DNA of 64,000 nucleotides from UBA5078 sp964538025 (lineage in GTDB: Bacteria; Pseudomonadota; Gammaproteobacteria; Pseudomonadales; Pseudohongiellaceae), in NCBI GenBank assembly GCA_964538025.1, contig CAZICZ010000003.1:1-64000 (forward strand). Direction: 5' to 3'. This document shows, piece after piece, positions 53,312 through 62,910 of the stretch. The notes under the pieces were generated by a model. That model searched no databases and had not been told where the DNA came from. It saw only the letters and a program-made list of their open reading frames with translations. How positions within the stretch are numbered: position 1 is the first letter of the stretch; each line of letters begins with the position of its first letter. The position numbers and the translations under genes are program-made.

Positions 53312-54394
53312 TCAGCGCGTGCCGGAGGCCTGCAGCTCTATGCGGTATTCAAAGGAATCGGCGTCGCGCAGCGTCTTCACCGTGACAATATCGCCGGCGC
53401 GGTGCGCCTCGATGGCATTGAGCAGATCATCCTCGTTAGCGATGGGCATGCCCTCGACCTCGGTGATCACATCTCCCAACAAAATGCCGCGCGCAGTCTC
53501 CCGGAGGCCGCGCATGCCCTCTTTCTCGGGACTTCCCCCTTCAATCACATCCATCACGATCACCCCTTCGATACCGGCGTTCTGGCGATAGTAGTCAGCG
53601 TATTGAGGCGGCAGCAGGGCAATGCCGAGGCTCGGGGTCTGCACGCGCCCATAGGTGATGAGTTCGGGGACAATCTTTTTGACGGTATTCACGGGGATGG
53701 CAAAGCCGATGCCGGAGCTCGCGCCGCTCGGGCTATAGATCGCTGTATTCACGCCTACCAGCTGGCCCAGTGAATTGAGCAGCGGCCCACCCGAGTTGCC
53801 CGGGTTGATGGCGGCATCCGTCTGGATGACATCGCGAATCTTGCGGCGGCTGACCGAATCAATCTCACGGCCAAGGGCACTGACCACGCCGACAGTCAGT
53901 GTGGTATCCAGACCGAAAGGGTTGCCGATGGCGATCACTTTACGACCCACTTCCAGCAGGGAGGAATCCCCAATGGCCAGCGGCGCAAGTTTTTCTGCGG
54001 GAGCAGCGATGCGCAGCACCGCCAGATCCTTGTCCGGTTCCGCCCCCACCACGTCTGCGTCGTACGCGCTGCCGTCCTGAAGCGTGACGGTGAGGCGCGA
54101 GGCCTGCTGAATCACATGGAAGTTAGTGACCACATACCCATCGCGGCTCCAGATGAATCCGGACCCACTGCCCTGCGGTACTTCCTGCGGGTTGAGCGAA
54201 TAAAACGAACGTCGCACCAAGCGGGAGTTGGTGATGTAAACCACCGAGGGGCTCGCCTGTTTGAAAATCTCGATGTTGTTGGCTTCATCGTCTGTTTTGA
54301 AACTGGCGTAGTCTGGCTGGGCCAACGCGGTGCCGCTCAGAGGCGCTAACAGCGCAAGGACAAGCAGGCCTCGCAGGAATCCTAAGGGTGACAT
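53312..54394 (-). CDS. HtrA/Deg-family periplasmic serine protease with one PDZ domain
   Basis: A 360-residue protein from ATG 54394 (GGAG 9 bp upstream), with an N-terminal hydrophobic segment (FLRGLLVLALLAPLSGTALA) that looks like a cleavable signal but could anchor it. The trypsin-like domain has the full triad: His93 (VVTNFHVI), Asp123 (DKDLAVLRI) and Ser201 (NPGNSGGPLL). A single PDZ domain follows (about 250-355; VIVMDVIEGGSPEKEG). One PDZ and this size fit DegS, the sensor that starts sigma-E release by cutting RseA, but an AlgW- or DegQ-like role is equally possible. Its location 3' of argH is not informative. Confidence 0.88.
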   Translation of the reverse strand: MSPLGFLRGLLVLALLAPLSGTALAQPDYASFKTDDEANNIEIFKQASPSVVYITNSRLVRRSFYSLNPQEVPQGSGSGFIWSRDGYVVTNFHVIQQASRLTVTLQDGSAYDADVVGAEPDKDLAVLRIAAPAEKLAPLAIGDSSLLEVGRKVIAIGNPFGLDTTLTVGVVSALGREIDSVSRRKIRDVIQTDAAINPGNSGGPLLNSLGQLVGVNTAIYSPSGASSGIGFAIPVNTVKKIVPELITYGRVQTPSLGIALLPPQYADYYRQNAGIEGVIVMDVIEGGSPEKEGMRGLRETARGILLGDVITEVEGMPIANEDDLLNAIEAHRAGDIVTVKTLRDADSFEYRIELQASGTR

Positions 54395-54470
54395 GAAGGC
54401 ATTCTCCAGTGAAATCACGGTGTCTCTAATGTAGGTGCCCGCGCGCAATATTCAAGGGACCCACGGCACC

Positions 54471-55061
54471 TTAGCGCGCGAGTTTGAACGCCAGATGCTT
54501 TTTCACCGAGGGCCATTCGCTCTCCAGAATTGAAAACACCACGGTATCCCGATAAGCGCCATCGGGCTCAATGGTGTGATTGCGCAACACACCGTCCTGC
54601 TTTGCCCCCAGTCGGGCAATGGCCGCCCGGGAAGCCTGATTATGCCAATGGGTGCGGAACTCGACTGCGATAGCGCCGAGCGTTTCAAATGCGTGCGTCA
54701 GCAGCAGGCGCTTGCAGTGGGTATTCACGGCCGTGCGCTGGAACGACGCTGCATACCAGGTGTAGCCAATCTCTACCCGTCGGTGGGCCGGCACGGCGTG
54801 ACAGAACCGTGTGCAGCCAATGATGCGCTCGCTGGCTTTGTCGACGACCACAAAGGGCAGTGCCAGCCCCTGTGCCTGATCCTGCAACGCGGTGGCGATA
54901 TAGCCATCCATCCGGTCCTCACTCGGGACGCTGGTGTACCAGAGGCGCCAGAGCTCCCCATCCGCTGCCGCCGCTTGCAAAGCGGGTGCGTGCTCCGAGC
55001 GCAGCGGCATTAACCGCACCGCCTCGGACTCCAGAACGACTTCGCGCAACCATACGGACAT
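54471..55061 (-). CDS. GNAT family N-acetyltransferase (RimJ/YdaF type)
   Basis: A 196-residue protein from ATG 55061, which has a strong purine-rich ribosome site (GGAGAGGAGAGAG). The GNAT fold is visible: LMPLRSEHAPALQAAAADGE, PFVVVDKASERIIGCTRF, VEIGYTWYAASFQRTAVNT (motif A region), and WHNQASRAAIARLGAKQDGV (motif B). The shape resembles the RimJ/RimL-like clade that acetylates protein N-termini or small amines. The acceptor is unknown. It is separated from the protease gene by 76 bp. Confidence 0.8.
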   Translation of the reverse strand: MSVWLREVVLESEAVRLMPLRSEHAPALQAAAADGELWRLWYTSVPSEDRMDGYIATALQDQAQGLALPFVVVDKASERIIGCTRFCHAVPAHRRVEIGYTWYAASFQRTAVNTHCKRLLLTHAFETLGAIAVEFRTHWHNQASRAAIARLGAKQDGVLRNHTIEPDGAYRDTVVFSILESEWPSVKKHLAFKLAR

Positions 55062-55228
55062 CGACTCTCTCCTCTCCCCGGGCATCGCTCGGGAAATCTA
55101 CTTTTAGTGACTGCCGCCGTCCGCAGACGCATCGGCGTCTCCCCACACAGCGAGCTCGTTGCCGCTAGGCTCCAGCAGCATGTGTCGGCGTCAGTTCCGG
55201 GACAGCCTATCATAGACACCGCGCCCAT

Positions 55229-55260
55229 AAAAAAGGGGAAACGGTGGATACCGTTTCCCC
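55229..55260 (-). terminator. Rho-independent terminator of the Spy-like gene
   Basis: GGGGAAACGGT (55235-55245) and ACCGTTTCCCC (55250-55260) form a perfect 11-bp stem with a 4-nt loop, followed on the minus strand by six T (55229-55234). It lies 25 bp after the stop of the minus-strand gene. Confidence 0.9.
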
Positions 55261-55285
55261 CCTTTCAAACCCCGGTTTGTCGGGC

Positions 55286-55828
55286 TTATTGAGCGCCGGG
55301 TCTGCGCGACATCATTTCCTGCATGCGTGTCTCTTCCAGCTCACGAAACTTGGCCATCTGAGCGGTGCTCAGAACGCCGGAGAGAATTTCCTCCGTCTGC
55401 TTCTGCATCTCTGCACGTCGCTGCGCCATCATCTCCATCCCACGACCTTGGCCTTGGCCTTGCCCCTGTCCCTGACGCATGGCGCCACCGTTGCCAGCCT
55501 GATCTGCGTGGCCGGCATGATCATCCTGACCTCCCTGCCCGTTCTGGCGCATTGCCCCCTGACCGGGAGCCCCCTGACCAGGCCCGCCTCGCATTTCGCG
55601 CATGGCACCCATGCGCAGCTCATTGACCTTGGCCATGGCCTCACGGAAGGCGGGTTCCTGCTCCGGCGTCACATCCAGTTGCGTTATCAATTCCTTGACC
55701 TGTTGTTCCGGATTCATCCCTCCCATACCTCGTCCGCCCCCATTGCCGCTGCCCGGTTGGGCCAGCGCATGGTGACTCCCCAATGCCAGCATGAGCGTGC
55801 CCATTACTGCGATCGTTGCAATTTTCAT
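55286..55828 (-). CDS. Spy/CpxP-like periplasmic protein with Gly/Gln/Met-rich insertion
   Basis: A 180-residue exported protein (signal ending GSHHALAQ). Two helical parts with LTxxQ-like motifs (VKELITQLDVTPEQEPAFRE; ILSGVLSTAQMAKFRELEET) frame a low-complexity centre rich in Gly, Gln, Met, Asp and His (GQGQGQGQGRGMEM; DDHAGHADQ). Spy and CpxP are periplasmic chaperone-like proteins induced by envelope stress through CpxRA or BaeSR; the LTxxQ repeat is their hallmark. The Met/His-rich centre could bind metal (inference). A clear terminator follows. A CpxRA-like two-component pair lies 2.2 kb away on the other strand. Confidence 0.72.
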   Translation of the reverse strand: MKIATIAVMGTLMLALGSHHALAQPGSGNGGGRGMGGMNPEQQVKELITQLDVTPEQEPAFREAMAKVNELRMGAMREMRGGPGQGAPGQGAMRQNGQGGQDDHAGHADQAGNGGAMRQGQGQGQGQGRGMEMMAQRRAEMQKQTEEILSGVLSTAQMAKFRELEETRMQEMMSRRPGAQ

Positions 55829-55962
55829 AGTCTTCTCCCAGGTGTGTTGATACCGCTTGTACGTCAGTGTCGTTCTGAATCCGTCGTTAACGTTTTCATG
55901 GTAGCGCGTTGCCGCACCGGACCGTTTGCGCTAGGACAACAGTGTGTGCGGCGGGGCTGCAC

Positions 55963-57849
55963 TCAGGACATGGCTTCCAGCTGCTCGCTCTTTTCCAGCC
56001 ACAGCAGCTCTAACGCTTCGCTTTGCCCTTTTGCAGCCGCTTGCTGCTGCAACAGGGACGTCAGTTCCTGCTTACGCGCGGCCTCATAGAGCGCGGGATC
56101 CGCCAGTGTATGCTCCATGTCGCTGAGCATTTTGTGCAGTTTTTCAATCTGCTGTTCGAGCTTGCGAATCTCGTTGCGCAGGGGCGCACTCTGCGCCCGC
56201 GTGGCTGCCGACTGTTGCCTTTGTTCCTTACGATCGCCCTTGCGCGACTCCGCAACCAGTTGAGTGGGGGCCGCTACCCCTTTGCCATGCGCTTGCATCC
56301 ACGCTTCGTAGTCATGCAAATCACCGTCAAACAGCTCACAACGCCCCTGATGGACACGGGTAAACTCATCCACGGTATTGCTCAGCAAATGCCGGTCGTG
56401 GGACACGATGATCAGGGCACCCTGATACCCCTGCAGCGCCATGGTCAATGCGTGACGCATTTCGAGATCCAGATGGTTGGTGGGCTCATCCAGCAACAGC
56501 AGATTGGGCTTCTGATACACCACCAAGGCAAGGGCAAGCCGCGCCTTTTCGCCCCCCGAGAAATGCGCGATTGTTTGTGTTACCCGGTCACCACGGAAAT
56601 CGAATCCCCCCAGGAAATCGCGTATCGCCTGTTCCCTCGCCTGCGGGTCCAGGCGTTGAATCAGCAGCATGGGGCTGGCACTCAGATCGAGCACATCGAC
56701 CTGGTGTTGCGCAAAGTATCCCACCTGCAAATATTTCGCGCGGCGCACGTCGCCTTCCAGAGGGGCCAGCTCTCCTGCGATGCAGCGCAGCAAGGTGGAC
56801 TTTCCGCAGCCGTTGAATCCGAGCAGGGCAATGCGTGTGCTGTCGCGAATCACGAGCCGGATCTGCGACAGCAGAGGGGCATCGTAGCCCACACTCACCC
56901 TGTCAAGCGCCAGCAACTCATTCGGCAGGCGTTCCGGAACGGGGAATTCAAAATAAAAGGGGGAATCGATATGTGCAGGCGCAATCACCTGCATGCGATC
57001 AAGCTCCTTAAGCCGGCTCTGTGCCTGACGCGCCTTTGTCGCCTTGGCACGAAAACGGCGCACAAAATCTTCAATTTCGGCGACCCGGCGCTGTTGTTTC
57101 TCCAACATGGCCTGTTCCTGCGCCAGGCGTTCGGCGCGCTGAATTTCGAAGCTGCTGTAATTGCCCCGGTAGAGAGTCAGTTTCTGCTGCTCCACACTCA
57201 CCACATACGCAATCACATTGTCGAGAAAACTGCGGTCGTGAGAGATGATCAGGAGTGTCCCCTGATACCGGATCAGCCACTGCTCCAGCCAGAGTGTCGC
57301 CTCTAGATCCAGATGGTTCGTCGGTTCGTCAAGCAGCAGCAGATCGGAAGGGGCCATCAGCGCGGCCGCGAGATTCAAGCGGATGCGCCAGCCACCGGAA
57401 AAGCTGGAAACGGGATTGTCGAACTGCGCACTTTTGAATCCGAGGCCGGACAGCAACTGCATGGCACGCGGGCGAATATCATAGGCGCCGATCTTGTCCA
57501 TCTCGCTGTGCCAATGGGCGATCATGGCGCCATCTCCCGCGGCCTCCGCGCATGCCAAGGCAGCCTCTATGCGTCGAAATTCACCATCGCCATCGACCAC
57601 AAAATCCACCGCCGTGCGATCACTGGCTTGCGTTTCCTGGCGCATGTGGGCGCAACGCGTTCCCTCCGGCATGCTCAAGCTTCCCTGGTCGAGTGCCAGT
57701 TGCCCCAGAAGCGCGGCAAACAGGCTGGATTTGCCACTGCCGTTGCGTCCGATGACCCCGATCTTCTGACCGTGGTGAATGCTCAGAGTGGCCTGCTTCA
57801 GCAGCACAAGTTCGCCGCGCATCAGGGTGGCATCTGTCAGGGAAATCAT
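55963..57849 (-). CDS. yheS: ABC-F family ATPase (YheS-like)
   Basis: A 628-residue cytosolic protein from ATG 57849 with two ATP-binding domains and no membrane part. Domain 1: Walker A GRNGSGKSS, signature SSFSGGWRIRL, Walker B LLLLDEPTNHLD. Domain 2: GFNGCGKST, HFSGGEKARL, LLLLDEPTNHLD. Between them is the ABC-F linker (YRGNYSSFEIQRAERLAQEQ...FVRRFRAKATKARQ), and the C-terminus is a coiled coil (NEIRKLEQQIEKLHKML). These proteins bind the ribosome E site and rescue or tune translation; YheS is the closest group. An ATG 39 bp upstream is also in frame. Confidence 0.92.
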   Translation of the reverse strand: MISLTDATLMRGELVLLKQATLSIHHGQKIGVIGRNGSGKSSLFAALLGQLALDQGSLSMPEGTRCAHMRQETQASDRTAVDFVVDGDGEFRRIEAALACAEAAGDGAMIAHWHSEMDKIGAYDIRPRAMQLLSGLGFKSAQFDNPVSSFSGGWRIRLNLAAALMAPSDLLLLDEPTNHLDLEATLWLEQWLIRYQGTLLIISHDRSFLDNVIAYVVSVEQQKLTLYRGNYSSFEIQRAERLAQEQAMLEKQQRRVAEIEDFVRRFRAKATKARQAQSRLKELDRMQVIAPAHIDSPFYFEFPVPERLPNELLALDRVSVGYDAPLLSQIRLVIRDSTRIALLGFNGCGKSTLLRCIAGELAPLEGDVRRAKYLQVGYFAQHQVDVLDLSASPMLLIQRLDPQAREQAIRDFLGGFDFRGDRVTQTIAHFSGGEKARLALALVVYQKPNLLLLDEPTNHLDLEMRHALTMALQGYQGALIIVSHDRHLLSNTVDEFTRVHQGRCELFDGDLHDYEAWMQAHGKGVAAPTQLVAESRKGDRKEQRQQSAATRAQSAPLRNEIRKLEQQIEKLHKMLSDMEHTLADPALYEAARKQELTSLLQQQAAAKGQSEALELLWLEKSEQLEAMS

Positions 57850-58082
57850 CGGCTCGTTACTCACGTGAATCAGGGGAACCCGGGGCATGCAGCCCGTCGG
57901 CGCGCCATGATACTAAGCCTTGTGGAGACCTGCACCTCTTCCCCTCGCTTCGCGCAATGACACGGTAAATCAGACGGTTTCAGCGCGAGAGTCCCCGGTG
58001 CGCGCCGATTGATTTCCCTGCGGTGAATTCGTACACTCAAACCACTTTTCACTGTTCCTCCCCATCCCGGCAGCACCTGTGT

Positions 58083-58784
58083 ATGAAGCAAATTCTTTTG
58101 ATCGATGACGACGAAAAGCTCGGGCAACTGTTGACGCAGTACCTCGAGCGCTACGACATGACCGTCACCGCTGTGCACACGCCATCCCGGGGTTTCGAGC
58201 ACCTCAAACGTCACAAGCCTGACCTGCTGATTCTTGATGTGATGTTGCCGGAAAAGGACGGTTTCGAGATATGCCGTGAAATCCGGGCCAAGTCATCCCT
58301 GTATGGCCAACTGCCGATTCTCATGCTGACAGCACACGGCGAAGTGACCGACCGCATTGTCGGACTCGAGCTGGGAGCGGATGATTACCTGCCCAAGCCT
58401 TTCGAGCCGCGTGAGCTGGTGGCTCGCATCAGCAATATTTTGCGGCGCACCAGCGACGAGGCCCGCAGCCAGCAGGAAGTCCCGAAAATTCAGGGTCTGG
58501 ATGTCGATACCGTGCGTCGTACCGTGAAGCTTGACGATGTGCTGATCGAGCTGACCACGATGGAATATGAACTGCTGATCCTGTTCATGCAGTCGCCCAA
58601 CAAGACGTTTACCCGAGATGAGCTGATGAACCGCTTGCGCGGCATTGATGCCGAGCTGTTTTCCCGCGCCGTCGACACCTTGGTCAGCCGCCTGCGCCAC
58701 AAACTCAATGACACGTCCAAAACGCCTCGCTTCATCAAGACGGTGTGGGGGCGTGGCTACACCTTCGTTGGCGAACCCGCCTGA
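58083..58784 (+). CDS. OmpR/CpxR-family response regulator
   Basis: A 233-residue regulator: receiver domain with acidic pocket LLIDDDEKL, phospho-acceptor Asp52 (LLILDVMLPEKDG), and Lys in DDYLPKPFEPREL, then a winged-helix DNA-binding domain (TMEYELLILFMQSPNKTFTR...SRLRHKLND...KTVWGRGYTF). The start at ATG 58083 fits the family; an open frame running 60 bp upstream does not. The kinase gene follows after 61 bp, so they form a pair. The sequence resembles CpxR or RstA-type regulators more than PhoB. Confidence 0.92.
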   Translation: MKQILLIDDDEKLGQLLTQYLERYDMTVTAVHTPSRGFEHLKRHKPDLLILDVMLPEKDGFEICREIRAKSSLYGQLPILMLTAHGEVTDRIVGLELGADDYLPKPFEPRELVARISNILRRTSDEARSQQEVPKIQGLDVDTVRRTVKLDDVLIELTTMEYELLILFMQSPNKTFTRDELMNRLRGIDAELFSRAVDTLVSRLRHKLNDTSKTPRFIKTVWGRGYTFVGEPA

Positions 58785-58845
58785 GACCGCGTCGTCCCTG
58801 TCGAGCGCGCAGGCCGCCGGGACGCAATAGGAGGCAAACTGCCCC

Positions 58846-60186
58846 ATGAGCCTGGTCGCACGCACCAATAACTCGCTGTTTTTCCGCCTGTTTCTGATCT
58901 TCAGCGCCACCGTGCTGGTGTTTTTCCTGATCATTACCTTTGCCATTAGGCAGATCGACCGCAACTGGCGCGCCGAGCGCCTCAGCCCCCTGCCCGATTT
59001 CTACCTGGACAACATCACCCTCATCGTGGACAACATTGGTGTGCCGCCCGATCTGGAGCGGGCCAACCAGCTTTCCCAGGAGCTCTCGCTCACCATCATC
59101 ATCCGCAGCCCACACATCAACTGGCAGTCGGATGACCAGAACGATCTCGACATCTCGGTCGCAGTGTTCGTCCGGCGACTTTCGGACGAGGCGCAGATGC
59201 TGCAGGTCGGCAATGAGGATGTGATTCGCGTGTCGCGCGGCGGTTACGAGTATTACCTCAATCGCCGCGTGCCGACGCTCAGTGAGTACGATTACGTGGT
59301 GGTGTATCTGGGCCTGTCGCTGGCAGCGCTGGTGCTGCTGCTCAACTTCTGGCTCGTGCGCCGGCTGCTGGCGCCGGTCAAACTGCTGCGGGAAGGGGCA
59401 GAGAGAATCTGCGATGGCGATCTGAGCTACCGGGTCAAGACTCACCGCACCGATGAACTCGGGGAGCTCACCAACAGCGTGAATCATATGGCGGACTCCC
59501 TGCAGTCCATGCTGGAAGCCAAACGCCAATTGCTGCTGGCCATCAGCCATGAACTGCGCACGCCGATCACCCGCGCCAAGCTGCAGCTGGAATTCATGGA
59601 AGACGGCATGATCAAGGAGGCCCTCGGAGATGACATCAATGAGATCGATCTGCTGGTCTCCGACCTGATCGAGGCCGAACGCCTCAGCAATCAGCATCAA
59701 GCGCTGATCGCCGAACACGTCGACTTTGCCGACTATATTGCCCTCGTGCTGCAGGCTTACCACCAGTACAAGGGCGGCATCGTGTTTGAGCGCCCGGAGC
59801 AGGATGTGTCCGTGTCCATCGACAAGCTGCGTACCCGCCTGCTGCTGACCAACATCGTGAACAACGCGATCCGGCACGGCCGCGACAATCCGATTACCGT
59901 CCGGGTGTCCTTCACGGGCTCAGAGGCAGTTCTGGAGGTAGAGGATCAGGGAGAGGGCATTGCGCAGGAGCACATGGAACACCTCAGCGAACCTTTCTAC
60001 CGGGCGGATAGCGCCAGAGCGCGGCATACCGGGGGGTTCGGTCTGGGCCTCTATCTGTGTCGCCTGATTGCGCAGGCCCATGGGGGACGGCTTGAGATCA
60101 GCAGTGAACTCGGCGTGGGCACCCACGTCCGGGTGTTCCTGCCTTATGAGCAGGAACAGCCGGACCATCACCTCGATCACGCCTGA
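58846..60186 (+). CDS. Sensor histidine kinase paired with the OmpR-type regulator (CpxA-like)
   Basis: A 446-residue inner-membrane kinase: membrane segment at about 12-33, periplasmic domain of about 105 residues, second segment at about 144-168, HAMP domain (RRLLAPVKLLREGAERICDG), HisKA with His235 (LLAISHELRTPITRAK), and HATPase (IVNNAIRHG, VEDQGEGIA, GGFGLGLYLC). The periplasmic part (DNITLIVDNIGVPPD) does not match a named sensor. The general layout fits CpxA/RstB. It converges on the Gld-like ABC operon (22 bp apart) and lies near a Spy-like gene that is a likely target (inference). Confidence 0.92.
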   Translation: MSLVARTNNSLFFRLFLIFSATVLVFFLIITFAIRQIDRNWRAERLSPLPDFYLDNITLIVDNIGVPPDLERANQLSQELSLTIIIRSPHINWQSDDQNDLDISVAVFVRRLSDEAQMLQVGNEDVIRVSRGGYEYYLNRRVPTLSEYDYVVVYLGLSLAALVLLLNFWLVRRLLAPVKLLREGAERICDGDLSYRVKTHRTDELGELTNSVNHMADSLQSMLEAKRQLLLAISHELRTPITRAKLQLEFMEDGMIKEALGDDINEIDLLVSDLIEAERLSNQHQALIAEHVDFADYIALVLQAYHQYKGGIVFERPEQDVSVSIDKLRTRLLLTNIVNNAIRHGRDNPITVRVSFTGSEAVLEVEDQGEGIAQEHMEHLSEPFYRADSARARHTGGFGLGLYLCRLIAQAHGGRLEISSELGVGTHVRVFLPYEQEQPDHHLDHA

Positions 60187-60207
60187 TCAAGGTCAGGCGG
60201 CGCCCCG

Positions 60208-62163
60208 TCAGGCCGCGCGCCCCTGCAGACGTTCACGGCGACGGGTGCGGATGGCGCCCATGACCAGCACAAATACGATCAGCAGAATCGGCACCAGCGC
60301 CGTGTTGATGAATTTCAGCCGACTCCCCAAGCCCTCAATTTCACGGTTCAAGGTAAGCTGCACTTCTCGCAGACGGCGGCGTGTTTCCAGCTGCTGTGCG
60401 TAGAAGCGATCGATCTCGGCCTGCTGTTCCGCCGAGGGACCAGTGCCCTCCCGGTTCGCGTTCAGGGCCGCAATCTGCATCTCCGTCTGGCGCAGATTGT
60501 CCAGCAGCTCCGTTTCCTCCTGCCGCAGACGGTCGTCTGCATCGCGCTGCAACTCGATGACCGCGAGGAACGGACGCGCATAGCGACCGCGGCTGCGAAT
60601 GGTGACCAGTTCCGCATTGCCTGCCAGATTGTCCAGGGCATTCATCACGAAATCCCCGTTACTGGCGAAGGCCTGCGGGATGCGTTGACCCAGAAAATTC
60701 TGCACCTGCACCCACATCCTGTCCCCCAGCATGTCAGTGTCGGCAACCACGATCAGGTTCACCGTCCCGGTGGATTCACTCAGGTGCGGGGGCAGCGCGA
60801 CCGGTTCGGTTGGCGTGTCATCCGGTGAGCTGAGATCTTCTTCGGCGGCCGCTTCAGGCGCTGGAGGCGGGCCATCGGGGAACGCCGTGCGCACGGTGCC
60901 CGAGACGCGGGCGGCAATGGTGTAACGCGTGTCACTGGATACGAATTCATCCAGCAGGATGGTGGGGTCGGTCAGCGCCTTGAAGAAGCTCCCATCCATC
61001 AGCATGGCGTTTGCACTGGTTTGAATCAGGGGCTCCACAGTTGTGGTGCCTCCCTCTGCCTTGCGCAGGGCTCCTACCGAAGAAAAATTCATGACCTGAA
61101 GACCATTGGTCACGATGTCGTTCGCGAAGCCTTCACGCTGGACACCTAGCATGCCGTAATGCTGCACCGGACGAGTCGCGTCTCCCACATTCACCATCAG
61201 GGCCAGTTCGCGGTCTGCCACCACCTGAGTCGAATCATAGTCCAGTCCCCATGCCGCCAGCAGAGGGGCAATGTCCGAGGCCTGATTCTCGCGGGGAACC
61301 GGGACACCGTCCGGACCCGGCTGGGCCTGCGTGTCTGCATTCGGATCGAGGAACACCATGGCACGGCCACCGCGCAGGACGAACTGATCGATCGCGTACA
61401 GCGTCTGCTCGCTCAGGGATTGAGGATGCGTCAGCAGCAGGATCGTGATGTCGTCATCGATCACCGTGACATCGGGGCTGACGCGACGCACTTCGTACAG
61501 CTGGCGAACGGAGTCCAGAAACATCCAGGGCGGGGTTGGCCGCATGGTCTGAGGATTGACGCCGCCGTCAATCGGCAAGGAGGACAGGAAACCGACCACG
61601 GGCGGCTCCGGATTTGCCACTTGCGTGATCAGCTTTGAGAACTCGTATTCCAGAAACTCTTCCTGATCGGGACGAATGAGGCCAATCGTTTTGAAGTTGG
61701 TCGCAGCCCCCTCTGCCTCTCCTCCCTCGGGCAGTGTCGTGGTGTCCAGCGCCACCAGTCCGAAGAACACTTCCTCGCCCCCCTGACTCAGGGGCACGCG
61801 CTGCACGTTATATTCCACCGCTTCGTCTTCTTCTTCGGAAAACGGCACTGGGTCAATGACGCGCAGGCTCAGCTTGCCGTCGCTCGCAATGACCATCTCG
61901 CGCAACAATTCCTGCACGCGGGTGCCATAGGCACGCAGCTGGGGGACGTCGGCGGTTGCTTCTTCGGAGTAGAAGAACAGCAGCTCGACCGGACGTTCCA
62001 GAGAGCTGACAATCGAGCGCGTGCCGTCGGCCAGCGTGAACAGATTGTCCTGCGTCAGGTCAATCCGCAGGCGTGGAATCAGGCAGATGATGGCAACACT
62101 GACCAGCAAAAAGAGACCTGTCAACGCCAGGCCTGTTGCAGAGAATAAAGACTTGCTATTCAT
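60208..62163 (-). CDS. Gld-like ABC transporter auxiliary protein (GldG-like)
   Basis: A 651-residue protein anchored by an N-terminal segment (LALTGLFLLVSVAIICLIP) and a C-terminal one (TALVPILLIVFVLVMGAI), with the large middle region in the periplasm. Typical GldG/ABC_transp_aux sequence features are LRIDLTQDNLFTLADGTRSIVSSL, PVELLFFYSEEAT, a Rossmann-like ILLLTHPQSLSEQTLYAIDQFV...GRAMVFLDPNADTQ and DTDMLGDRMWVQ. A Pro/Ala/Glu-rich linker is inserted around residues 430-455. GldG is known for Bacteroidota gliding; outside them these operons have no settled function. It is the last gene of a three-gene transporter operon. Confidence 0.82.
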   Translation of the reverse strand: MNSKSLFSATGLALTGLFLLVSVAIICLIPRLRIDLTQDNLFTLADGTRSIVSSLERPVELLFFYSEEATADVPQLRAYGTRVQELLREMVIASDGKLSLRVIDPVPFSEEEDEAVEYNVQRVPLSQGGEEVFFGLVALDTTTLPEGGEAEGAATNFKTIGLIRPDQEEFLEYEFSKLITQVANPEPPVVGFLSSLPIDGGVNPQTMRPTPPWMFLDSVRQLYEVRRVSPDVTVIDDDITILLLTHPQSLSEQTLYAIDQFVLRGGRAMVFLDPNADTQAQPGPDGVPVPRENQASDIAPLLAAWGLDYDSTQVVADRELALMVNVGDATRPVQHYGMLGVQREGFANDIVTNGLQVMNFSSVGALRKAEGGTTTVEPLIQTSANAMLMDGSFFKALTDPTILLDEFVSSDTRYTIAARVSGTVRTAFPDGPPPAPEAAAEEDLSSPDDTPTEPVALPPHLSESTGTVNLIVVADTDMLGDRMWVQVQNFLGQRIPQAFASNGDFVMNALDNLAGNAELVTIRSRGRYARPFLAVIELQRDADDRLRQEETELLDNLRQTEMQIAALNANREGTGPSAEQQAEIDRFYAQQLETRRRLREVQLTLNREIEGLGSRLKFINTALVPILLIVFVLVMGAIRTRRRERLQGRAA

Positions 62164-62174
62164 CGTCAGACCCC

Positions 62175-62906
62175 TCAGTTCGCTTTTTTGATTTCAATGA
62201 CGATCGCCGAGGCGAACAACCACGAGGCAATAAATACCAGGAAAAATAACAGGTCGCGCACATCCAGCACGCCCTTGCTGATCGAGTCAAAATGCGTGAG
62301 GAAACTCAGCGCCGCGACGGCATCGATCAGAAACTGCGGGGCCCAGGCGAACGCATTGAGCACGATCTCCGTGCCACAGGCCACAAATACGAAACAGATA
62401 GCCACGGTCAGAATGAAGGCAATGACCGAGTTGCGCGTCATCGCCGACATGCAGGACCCGATGGCCAGAAATCCGCCCGCCATTAACCAGCTGCCCAGAT
62501 AGGCTGCCACGATCACGCCGTTGTCCGGGTCGCCCAGATAATTCACGGTAATCCAGATCGGGAAGGTCAGGGCCAGCGCCACGCCACACAGGACCCACGC
62601 CGCGAGGAACTTGCCCAGCACGGCATCACGCAGGGTGATGGGAAGGGTCATGAGCAACTCAATGGTGCCTGTCTTGCGCTCGTCAGCCCACAGGCCCATC
62701 GCAATGGCCGGAATCATGAAGAGGTACAGCCACGGATGGAAATCAAAGAACGGCATCAGATCGGCCTGACCCCGCTCGTAAAAGGCTCCCATGTCGAAGG
62801 TGAAGATGCCGGTCATGACCAGAAAAATCACGATAAAGACATAGGCCAGTGGCGTGGCGAAATAGCTCGCCAGTTCACGTTTGAAAATAATCTGCAATTT
62901 GCTCAT
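62175..62906 (-). CDS. ABC-2-type permease (GldF-like)
   Basis: A 243-residue integral membrane protein with about six segments. It begins MSKLQIIFKRELASYFATPL and carries DERKTGTIELLMTLPI, the ABC-2 family coupling-helix region. It forms the channel partner of the ATPase encoded 4 bp upstream and is followed 11 bp later by the auxiliary protein gene. The order ATPase-permease-auxiliary equals gldA-gldF-gldG arrangements. The ribosome site GGTAAGG directly precedes the ATG. Confidence 0.88.
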   Translation of the reverse strand: MSKLQIIFKRELASYFATPLAYVFIVIFLVMTGIFTFDMGAFYERGQADLMPFFDFHPWLYLFMIPAIAMGLWADERKTGTIELLMTLPITLRDAVLGKFLAAWVLCGVALALTFPIWITVNYLGDPDNGVIVAAYLGSWLMAGGFLAIGSCMSAMTRNSVIAFILTVAICFVFVACGTEIVLNAFAWAPQFLIDAVAALSFLTHFDSISKGVLDVRDLLFFLVFIASWLFASAIVIEIKKAN

Positions 62907-62910
62907 GGCC

